Assembly (NCBI GenBank): GCA_020736575.1
Contig: JAGPYM010000130.1
Span: forward strand, 1 to 22,263
Direction: 5' to 3'
DNA length: 22,263 nt
Source: Thelonectria olida
Lineage: Eukaryota; Ascomycota; Sordariomycetes; Hypocreales; Nectriaceae
Position 1 is the stretch's first letter. Every line of letters starts with the position of its first letter. Shown here piece by piece: positions 1 to 7,739 of the stretch. The position numbers and the translations under genes were made by a program. Below the pieces are notes generated by a model, which saw only the letters and a list, made by a program, of their open reading frames with translations, ran no database searches and was not told the DNA's origin.

Positions 1-419
1 TGGCATCATCATCTGTCGGCGCAAGTCGCTCTCGAAACTGACCTGACCTTGGCCATCAGCGGTAGGCTCTCCAGTCCCTCATATTACCATGTCACTATGG
101 TCCCTACCAGATAGCGCATTGCCAAAGTTAAAACCCTGAGCAAGGTCTTGTCCTCGTCAGCCTGGTTCCGACACGGGCGGCAGATGGCAATATCCCACAT
201 CCCACATCCCATATCGCTCAGGCAGGTCTAATTATGGTTTGGAGCGCTTTTAAATGACTTGTTGCATGAATGATATGAATACAACTAACTTGATAAAGGC
301 AATGATCTATCCCGGGCTTAAAGATCTTAACTCGATCATCAGTACCCATGTGGCCACGAATCTATCCACCTTTTCCGCAGTCGAGTGCTCTCACCATGTA
401 CGAATCTGTAGCTCGCTCA
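1..419. other. Intergenic, no gene seen
   Basis: No convincing coding region on either strand. There is a short imperfect repeat of the unit TCCCACA at about 192-215. A 65-codon plus-strand frame at 254-451 has no recognisable motif or coding character. The region is presumably downstream of the minus-strand gene that ends at 420. Confidence 0.5.
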
Positions 420-2004
420 TTAGTACAAGACCCCATGCCTCAAGTCCCTGATCTGCCTTTCCAGGCCAAGGCCCAGCTTAGGTCTCTCTCCGCCATGGGA
501 CTGTAACTCATACCCAGCCTCCGACCCGATCAACTGAGCCCCTTCAAACGACCTAGCTTTGCCATATCTCTGCTGGGCTGCATCTCTTGCTTCGTGATTG
601 CCAGTCTGAACTTGGTCTACCACAGACGCAACCTCGCCATAACGGAGCTTCTCGCGCCGTAACGGTGACAGCGCCTTCTGAATGTCACTATTGGAGCTGC
701 CGCCCTGTAGCAAGGGTGCTCCGAGGGCTCTCGCGACTTCGAACGCGTCCAGTGATACTTCGCGGCCGAGACGACGCCACCCAAGCAACAGAAAAGCAAT
801 GATCAATGCCTGGGGAACCATGCAGCCCAGCGTGATTGCCAAGTACTCGTAGTCGCTCTTGTAAGCACTCAGCAGCTCAGCCCGCTGCACCTGAGCTCTT
901 GCGGCACCACAGCCGTGCGGTTGTAGTCTGAGTACGCGATAGCGCTGCGCAGCATCAACTCACGGGCTGTGTTCACAATGTCGGCGGTGGGGTCTTCCCA
1001 CGTCATGGTCCAGTTGTTGTAGGTCGATATATCCGAGTTCAGATAGTTACTGGCAGCTTGTCCGGTCGCATTGAGGATGAAAGGTACGTTCGTGTTTCCT
1101 CCAAGGCTGAGCACGGTGAATGAAGTGTAGTGGGCATTCAAGACGTAGAAGATGCCTCCGAACATGGTTTGGGTGTTATCCGAGCTCCCAGTCACGTAGA
1201 TCGAGTTGATGTCGCCGGATAAAGATTGTGCAAGTTCGAGGGTCTCGTTCTGGCCTAACTGCCACCTCTTCAACGTAACAACACTATCGCTGACGGTAAT
1301 GGGATATCCGACTGTAGCTAGGCGCAGCACACATTCCCGCTGAATCACTTGCCCGTCGCGTGTTGCCTTTGGCTTGTACATGAAGGTTGTGTTGATCGTG
1401 TCGCTGTCTTTTCCGAACCTGACAGAGACATTGAAAAGGGTGGCATGATTATTGACCCCGAACCGGGAGGGATTGCTGCTTGATTGCCACTACCGGCAGC
1501 GGCAAGTTTGGAAAAGTCGTAGGGCAGGAGTTTTTCGGCGCAGCTCACGTCGAAACCAGGGGCTGGCAAGGTAAGCACGCACGTTGAGTTCGTCTTGCGC
1601 CCCTCTATGGGCAGCGCAATGTCGTCCCTGTTGGCATACGCACGGCTGACGTTACTGAAGAGCGGCGTGAGAAACTGAGGCCCGGAGCCGACACCGGAAA
1701 CAGAGCTAAAGCTGGCTGGGAACGAGGCATTCGAGACGTCGACGTTTGCGCCAACAGACGAGGGTCCGAATTCTGTAATCGAAACCGAAGAAGCTGTCAC
1801 CGCAAGCGACAGGAGGACGGAAACAGGGATGGTACGAGATGGATAGGGCCAGGCCGTGACATCTTCGCCGTCTGACGTGAATAGGATGGCGGCTAGCGCT
1901 ACGCAGCATACCACGAAACCGAGGATGCTGGCAAATGCGATCCAGGGGGCATGTTTCCAGGATGGCTTCCATGCGATGCCGAGATCTTTGGCGTGGGGCT
2001 GCAT
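420..2004 (-). pseudogene. Fungal multi-pass membrane protein of unknown function, frame disrupted
   Basis: Seen: three consecutive minus-strand frames together read as one protein. It starts at the ATG at 2004 (MQPHAKDLG), followed by a hydrophobic segment (PWIAFASILGFVVCC), a DGEDVTAWP motif, a second hydrophobic stretch, and a long N-glycosylation-rich region. A C-terminal membrane helix (YLAITLGCMVPQALI) is followed by the motif SLDAFEVARALGAPLL and a cytosolic tail ending at 420. This layout matches a large fungus-specific family of DUF3176-like membrane proteins of unknown role. Frame changes lie at about 1440-1490, just after PYDFSKLAAAGSG, and at about 870-930. Each behaves like one missing base. 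No splice pair that I can find repairs either; a 59 bp GTGAGC...TAG candidate would remove the conserved-looking FDVSC...PYDF stretch. The region between the second hydrophobic segment and the ectodomain also looks short for the family (inference). It is either a pseudogene or a gene hit by sequence errors. Confidence 0.6.
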
Positions 2005-2112
2005 TGCGGGAGGGCGAGGATAACAGAGGAAGAGCAGATGGAGGTCGAGATGAGAAAGAGAACAGGACTCAAGGAGCGCGGACAAAGCATTATATGGCCA
2101 GCCTCGTTTCTC
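2005..2112. promoter_or_regulatory. Shared upstream region of a divergent gene pair
   Basis: These 108 bases separate the ATG of the minus-strand membrane protein (2004) from the best ATG of the plus-strand gene (2113), so any promoters are shared or overlapping. Upstream ATGs on both strands are in frame (2085 minus, 1951 plus), but the residues they add do not look conserved or signal-like, so the shorter starts were chosen. No TATA box or named operator was recognised. Confidence 0.35.
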
Positions 2113-3026
2113 ATGAACCAGGGCAACACATCAAAACGTGCAACCGACCGCCATGAGGCCCCCATTTTCAGCCTCGTCTTCGAGAGGCGAGAGAAACCTT
2201 CCCCAGAATTCGCCATCCAACTTTTTGATGACAACCCGGTCCCGAACGGCTTGAACACCGTGGAACCACATTTTCTCGACTACCTCGAGGAGACGACGCT
2301 GGAAAAAAAGGGCTATCAACGCTACTTGATGTCTCCGAAGGAATGTCAGCAGATTATTCAGGCATTCATCTGGAAGGCTGTTATTGGAGAAGTCTTTGAC
2401 AATTTTGCCTGGGTGGGTGCCAAAGCATCCGATGACCTGTTTCACCTGAGGAGAATGTGGCAACCGAAAAAGTGAGTCCCCAAACCCTACATGGTCAAGA
2501 CTAACGCAGCACTACGCAGAACCTCACGCCGATTCTTCTCAAAGACGGCGACCGGATCCAGAAGCTGAACGCAAATTCCAAATGTGGAGTGGCACCACTG
2601 TCGGTTTGCTGTTGGAGGTTGTCGACTCCGACAAGAGTTTCGACGTCGAGAAACACATAAGGGGTGAGAGACGTCACCTTGGGAAGAGAATTTTCAACAC
2701 CATGGCGAATGGATCAAACATGACGAAAGGGACTTCATGGACCAGCTCTACGCGATCTTGGATAAGGCGTTTGCCCTCGACAAGGAGATCAGCCGCCAGG
2801 TTGGACGTGTAGTATGGCTGTTCAACCTTGACGAACAAGTCGGGGGTCCAAATTCGACCCAACCGCAATGGAGTTGGAAACGGGCAATCAGACAAAGGAC
2901 CGCAAGGGCGTGGGTTTTGTAGTTGCTCCAGGCGTGAACAAACGGGGCAAGTCGAATGGACAGCGCTTCAAAGAGGAGGTTGGGCTCCTCAAGATGGTTG
3001 TGAGATGCCAAGAAAGACGTACATAA
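2113..3026 (+). pseudogene. Unknown fungal protein, coding signal spread over several frames
   Basis: The coding signal begins at ATG 2113, with motifs such as PIFSLVFERREKPSPEFA, LFDDNPVPNG, FLDYLEETT and a stretch rich in aromatic and hydrophobic residues (QAFIWKAVIGEVFDNFAWVG). A candidate intron at 2472-2519 (GTGAGT, CTAAC, CAG; 48 bp) would link to a second part containing RRRPDPEAERKFQMW. The phase is one base off, so a different splice or an indel is needed. The protein then changes frame near 2695-2712 (into the frame reading HDERDFMDQLYAILDKA) and again near 2841-2852 in a GGGGG run (into the frame reading ELETGNQTKDRKGVGFVV). It ends at TAA 3024-3026. Each later change looks like one missing base. 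I do not know the function and see no signal peptide or membrane segment. It is either a decayed gene or one with sequence errors. Confidence 0.55.
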
Positions 3027-3380
3027 ATGAGAGCTTCGCGGATATTAGTAATGCCCCAAATTTACTCTTCAGAGCTGAAAGAAAAGTATAAAATGGACTA
3101 GGAAATCTTATAACACCGGCTATCACGAACTAAAGGCTTGCCTGCACGGAATTGGGAATCTATTGGCCAGATCCAATAAAGTGAGATCCCGATTTTGCAG
3201 GCACACACCGCCCGTCAGCCTGTTAGGCAGAAGCTGTTACCCCTCTTAGGCTCACAACCCATGAGGTCTTGTCGGTTACTCTGTCCAAACGCTTGATTTG
3301 CGAGTCGGAGACAGACCAGCTACACACCCCTTATACCCCCCGGTTGGATATGAGAAGTAAAGCCGAGAGAAGAATCCGCC
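3027..3380. promoter_or_regulatory. Upstream region of the TPR-CHAT gene
   Basis: No gene is seen. The stretch should hold the promoter and 5' leader of the gene starting at 3381. The start codon has a good context for a fungal ATG (GCCATGG). No TATA box is clear. A 15-base stretch at 3202-3216 resembles the universal small-subunit rRNA block ACACACCGCCCGTC, but its flanks do not match rRNA. Confidence 0.4.
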
Positions 3381-6300
3381 ATGGAAAATTCCTTAGAATT
3401 AGGTCTAGAATCATTCCAGCGCTCTCTCAACACGACGCCAGCCAATCACCCAGACCGCGTACGCCTGCTTCAGGGTCTCGGATCTGAATACCTATACCGG
3501 TTTCAGATATCTGAAGCCATAGACGATTTGGAAATAGGGATCGGTCGATTGCAAGAAGCTCTTGATGAAGCGTATGAACATGACGCAGACCGAGCAGTCA
3601 TTCTTCATGATCTCGGCACTGGACATAGGTACAGGTTCGAAAAGAATGGAGAGATTGCAGACATAGAAGTTTCAGTCAATCGATCGCGAGAAGCCCTTGA
3701 TTTGCTCGCAGCAGATCACCCCCACAAGTCCTCCTTCCTCGAAGGCCTCGGAATCGGCCTCATGGCCAGATACCAACGATTAGGGGCAACGGAAGATACC
3801 GAGACAGCCGTTAGATGCCTCCGAGAGGCACTCGAATTGGAGTCTCAAGATGCCTTGGCTCGAGCCGAGAAACTTACCACTCTTGGTCTCGCGTACAGAA
3901 TCAAGTACGGAAGAACTGCAGCCCCGCAAGATTTCGAAATGGCTACTGCCTATTTTCAAGAAGCACTTGAAAAAACCCCAGAACATCATCCAGGCCGGCC
4001 AAAGCGGCTCCAGGCCCTTGGGAATATCTACAAAGACAAGTATCTTCGGACAGGGGCAATGTCGGACATCAAGACAGCCATTACGCTTTTCAAAAAGATC
4101 CTAGACATAATATCACACGACCATCCAGGCCGAGTTCAATACCTAAGTGATCTTGGTGGTGCATATGGCGATACCCATAGAACGACTGGCCGGATAGAAG
4201 AGCTCGATGTCTCAATCGATTTGCTTCAGGAGGCCGTCAATCAATCATCGTCCAATCATTCATGCCGAGTCCAACAACTTTACTCTCTTGGTAGCGCGCA
4301 TCAATACAGGTATCGAGCTACCGGATCTATGAGAGATCTTCGAGTTTGTATCGAAATCTTGGACGAAGCTATCAAACTAGTGACGGAGAATCATCCCTAT
4401 CGAGTACCCATACTTCAAAATCTCGGAGCGGCGTACATGGATAATCACCAAAGGACAGGAAAGGTCGATGCCATAGAGAAGGCAATCAGCAAATTCGAAG
4501 AAGCTCTCGCTATAACTTCAATGGACCATCCAGATCGCGCACGCAGGCTACACAATTTGGGGACAGGGTACTTTGTCAGCTACCAGAGCACCAAACTTCA
4601 AACAGACTTTGAGAAATCCGTTGCATTGCTGGAGGATGCCTTGGGCAGATTACCCGAAGGCCACGCAGACCGGCCGCGTCTCCTTCAGGATATTGGGATA
4701 CAATACAGCGAGAGATACCAGGATTCAAAAGTTGAAGAAGATCTGGAAATAAGTTTGGGGCGACTGCAGGAAGCACTCAACGTAATTCCAGAGGAACATC
4801 CAGATCGGGCTACGCTGCTCCGAGTTCTCGGCATGAGCCACATGTGCAAGTATCTAATAACAGACGAAGACGCAGATTACAGAATCGGTCTAGATCAACT
4901 TCATATGGCGTTGGATCATTCACAGTCCCCCGTGGGTCAAAGGCTGGAGGCTGGGAAGGCATCGCTCGAGTTCCATGCCTTTGAGGAGAATTGGACCTTA
5001 GCCTACGAAATCGCTGTCAAAACAGTATCCATGATCCCCTTGGTGGCATCTCGCTCGCTGGACCAGTCAGACAAGCAGTATCTGGCTACTCGAGACGTTG
5101 GTTTAACTTCTGACGCAGCAGCGGTCGCTCTGATGGCTGGAAAGGATACCTATGAAGCGATTCGACTTCTTGAACTCGGCCGCGGACTCATCTTGGGCTC
5201 CCTCAATGACATGCGCGCGGATGTATTGGACCTTCAACAAAGGTATCCCACATTAGGGCAGGAGTACATCCAATTCCGGGATCAACTTGACACACCCGCA
5301 AGCATGTCACAACATTCAGATTCCGCGAGTTGGACGAATCATGAATCCAACCAACGTTATGATGCAGGCAAAGGCCTAGAGAGAACGATCCAGACAATTC
5401 GGAGCAAACCCGGGTTTGAGCGATTTCTCATGGCCCCAACCGCGGATGAAATCAAGGAAGCAGCATCCTCTGGGCCTCTCGTGGTCATCAATGCAAGCAA
5501 GCACCGCTGCGATGCTCTCATCATCAATGAAACCAGCTTCAGGACACTAAATCTCCCTCGTCTACACAGCATCGACATTGCGAACCGCGTAACGCAGCTG
5601 AAGCCGCAAACCATAACCATGGAACTCCTGGAATGGATGTGGGACTCCATTGCCCAACCAGTGCTCGAATATTTGGGCTTTCTGAAAAGTCCACAAAGCA
5701 GCTGGCCGCACATATGTTGGATTCCCACCGGACCACTCGCCAGGTTTCCTATTCACGCAGCGGGATATCATCTCAACAGCTCTGATAATGTCATGGACCA
5801 AGCAATCTCATCTTACAGCCCCTCTGTCAGAGCCATCGTCGAGTCTCGACAGAGGCTTTCTCGGCCAAGGACACGAGGTTCGCCGAACAAGATGGTTCTC
5901 GTCGGTATGGACGACCTATTCTACGCGCCCCAGGAGGTTGAACAATTAGCACTCATTTGCGACGGAATGCAAATCAGCCGGCCACGTCCGTACCAAGAAG
6001 ATGTCATGCGCGCTCTGCAGGACTGTGACATATTTCACTTCGCTGGACATGGTCGCACGGAGCCGTTGGATCCTTCAAGAAGTGCCTTGGTTCTTAAAGA
6101 CGAGCCCCTCACAGTCCAGGCCTTATTCGAGACGAATCTGCGCAGCCGGCATCCTTTTCTAGCATATCTCTCGGCTTGCGGAACGGGTCAAGTCGAGAAC
6201 GCCGAGCTAATTGACGAAGGCCTGCATCTCATAGCCGCGTGTCAGCTCGCGGGCTTTCAGCACGTCATCGGTACTCTGTGGGATGTGGATGACAGGTCCT

Positions 6301-6590
6301 GCGTGGACGTGGCCACAATCACGTACGATTGGATGAAGAAGCAAGGTTTGAGCGGTGAGGGTGTGGCCGAAGGGCTTTTCCATGCATGCAGAAGTCTGCG
6401 CACCCAGTGGATATCAGAGAATGCCTCGAGAGCGGCATCAAATCTGGAAAAAGACAAGTCTGAGGAAAAAGGCTCAGGGGGCCTAGCTGGGCAGGGTCCA
6501 ACGCAAGGCGGAACTGTCCCCTATAGAAACGCTACGGTGGTCGAAGATATACCGTTGCTTTGGGTTCCTTATGTGCATTTTGGAAGTTAG
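3381..6590 (+). CDS. TPR-CHAT protein, caspase-like protease domain behind eleven TPR-type repeats
   Basis: Intact 1069-residue ORF without introns. Residues about 1-515 hold eleven repeats of 45 residues. Each carries the signature HPDRxxxLxxLG-x-x-Y and a following LQEAL/FEEAL helix, as in TPR arrays. Residues about 516-690 are the linker usual in CHAT proteins (SLDQSDKQYLATRDVGLTSD, AIRLLELGRGLILG). The CHAT domain covers about 695-1060 and has a clear catalytic pair: His890 in FHFAGHG and Cys933 in LSACGTG, 43 residues apart as in caspase-like folds. It also has WIPTGPLARFPIHAAG and GTLWDVDD. Known: CHAT (Caspase HetF Associated with TPRs) domains are clan CD proteases. Bacterial relatives act in CRISPR-linked and gasdermin-linked defence, and fungal ones are found in NLR-like repertoires. 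Inferred: an intracellular sensor-protease, perhaps in non-self recognition or cell death. The substrate is unknown, and no gasdermin, HET or NACHT gene lies in the window. The start at 3381 has a good Kozak context. An upstream exon cannot be excluded. Confidence 0.92.
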   Translation: MENSLELGLESFQRSLNTTPANHPDRVRLLQGLGSEYLYRFQISEAIDDLEIGIGRLQEALDEAYEHDADRAVILHDLGTGHRYRFEKNGEIADIEVSVNRSREALDLLAADHPHKSSFLEGLGIGLMARYQRLGATEDTETAVRCLREALELESQDALARAEKLTTLGLAYRIKYGRTAAPQDFEMATAYFQEALEKTPEHHPGRPKRLQALGNIYKDKYLRTGAMSDIKTAITLFKKILDIISHDHPGRVQYLSDLGGAYGDTHRTTGRIEELDVSIDLLQEAVNQSSSNHSCRVQQLYSLGSAHQYRYRATGSMRDLRVCIEILDEAIKLVTENHPYRVPILQNLGAAYMDNHQRTGKVDAIEKAISKFEEALAITSMDHPDRARRLHNLGTGYFVSYQSTKLQTDFEKSVALLEDALGRLPEGHADRPRLLQDIGIQYSERYQDSKVEEDLEISLGRLQEALNVIPEEHPDRATLLRVLGMSHMCKYLITDEDADYRIGLDQLHMALDHSQSPVGQRLEAGKASLEFHAFEENWTLAYEIAVKTVSMIPLVASRSLDQSDKQYLATRDVGLTSDAAAVALMAGKDTYEAIRLLELGRGLILGSLNDMRADVLDLQQRYPTLGQEYIQFRDQLDTPASMSQHSDSASWTNHESNQRYDAGKGLERTIQTIRSKPGFERFLMAPTADEIKEAASSGPLVVINASKHRCDALIINETSFRTLNLPRLHSIDIANRVTQLKPQTITMELLEWMWDSIAQPVLEYLGFLKSPQSSWPHICWIPTGPLARFPIHAAGYHLNSSDNVMDQAISSYSPSVRAIVESRQRLSRPRTRGSPNKMVLVGMDDLFYAPQEVEQLALICDGMQISRPRPYQEDVMRALQDCDIFHFAGHGRTEPLDPSRSALVLKDEPLTVQALFETNLRSRHPFLAYLSACGTGQVENAELIDEGLHLIAACQLAGFQHVIGTLWDVDDRSCVDVATITYDWMKKQGLSGEGVAEGLFHACRSLRTQWISENASRAASNLEKDKSEEKGSGGLAGQGPTQGGTVPYRNATVVEDIPLLWVPYVHFGS

Positions 6591-6654
6591 GCTGTAGCAT
6601 GATTGATAAAACATCCGTCACCGTTAGAAAGAACAGATGGACCAAATACCTCGC

Positions 6655-6959
6655 AGGTGGTCGCACAGGCAGGTTCATCTATGTACGGGCACGCGATCGA
6701 TGTGTGGTCACTCAGCGTTGTATTATACATTTTCTTTTGCGAATTTCCGCCATCGGCAGACGAATTCTACATTAAATATTTTTCATACACACTATTCAAT
6801 CATATTGGAATTGACTACCAATCGCAGTTATCAGAATTATCGTACTAGGATCATATTAGAGACCCAGCCCTCATCCAAATCGACAACGTGCTCATGGTGG
6901 AGACAGAACTACGGTTCACGGTCAAAACATGCGTACGTTATCCATGGAATTTCGATTAA
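6655..6959 (+). pseudogene. Relic of a Chk2/Rad53-like Ser/Thr kinase C-lobe
   Basis: In one plus frame the residues YGHAIDVWSLSVVLYIFFC and EFPPSADEFY correspond to kinase subdomain IX (the DVWSLGVxLY motif and the G-FPPFsDE that follows). In the same frame, after a TAG at 6846-6848, comes DPALIQIDNVLMVETELRF followed by TVKTC and YPW. That matches subdomains X-XI (DPAL-x-LI-x-x-ML ... RFT-x-x-x-x-x-HPW). The spacing and the segment FYIKYFSYTL suggest the DNA-damage checkpoint kinase Chk2/Rad53/Cds1 group, though other CaMK-like kinases are possible. No N-lobe, catalytic HRD or DFG is present, and the piece ends at a TAA about 6957-6959. It starts within about 100 bp of the TPR-CHAT stop codon. 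It cannot be a working kinase, and it reads as a truncated duplicate or inserted fragment. Confidence 0.75.
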
Positions 6960-7739
6960 GAAGACACTTTTTCTTCAATCTAAAAGGTTAGCAGCCCTGG
7001 AACTAATGGAGAAGCTCACCTCAAACTCCGACAAGCTCTACTCGTTCCTTGGCCTTCATATCGCCGAGGCCTGGCCAAAGCTTTGCAGCGTATGACCGCC
7101 AAATGGTGGCTTTCCGGGACAGATGTCTATAAAGCCAAGATCAGGGCTTGGGCCTAGAGCAACCCACAGGAGGTTCGATATTATCGTACCAATAATGTTA
7201 AGTGAAGGGTGGGTTTTGCATTAGCCCTCTATTTAACTTGGCTATCATGTAGAAAAGGTTTAATAATACTATGAAAATAATTTTTGCATTCCCAATTGGC
7301 CACACGTGCTAGAAAGATAAATATGCCCACTGGTTTGTCTTCCAGCCTTAGGTAATTGTCCTCGTCCTTAAATCTTCCGTTCCCCTTTCAATACACGGGA
7401 TGTCCCTGCCCAAAGTCCGGGGAACCAACGGCCCTAGACCATGCAACCATAGAGAGGTAGTGTAGTAGATACCAACAAGATACAAGAAGAGATATGGTCC
7501 CTAAGGGCTCCCAGTCCAGGCCGCTCCTCAAGGTATGTTAATTCTTCTTCTATATAACACGAGTTAGGAAAATCAGCCCAAGCATGTCATAGGCAGGCAT
7601 AAGTGCGGGGGGGGGGGTGGAAATATGCGTGATTATAATAGAGAAATGTAAGAAAATATTTCAGAGAATGTATAACAAGAAAGTCGAATAATTTTTGGAA
7701 TGCCACACTCAGCGTCCCTAGTTCAGGAAGGCCAACCAC
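6960..7739. other. Intergenic, no gene seen; poly-G run inside
   Basis: No coding pattern was recognised on either strand, apart from the end of a plus-strand open frame to about 7095 that matches nothing I know. The region lies between plus-strand and minus-strand genes that converge, so it should hold their 3' ends. An 11-base G run lies at 7607-7617. Around 7190-7330 and 7620-7700 the sequence becomes AT-rich but keeps CpA and TpG, so it is not RIP-degraded. Confidence 0.45.

Noticed and set aside
1502..1560. Possible 59 bp intron (GTGAGC...TAG, minus strand) in the membrane protein gene
   Set aside because: It would put the frame right, but it would remove FDVSC...PYDF, which looks like conserved coding sequence. 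A frame change just downstream explains the data better.
3202..3216. Match to the universal small-subunit rRNA block ACACACCGCCCGTC
   Set aside because: The bases on both sides do not continue as rRNA, and no other conserved rRNA block (such as the GTAACAAGG region) is nearby. It is most likely a chance match.
3381..6590. A defence cluster with a gasdermin, HET or NACHT partner for the TPR-CHAT gene
   Set aside because: No such domain was seen in any frame of the neighbouring genes, so the idea of a local multi-gene system is not supported.
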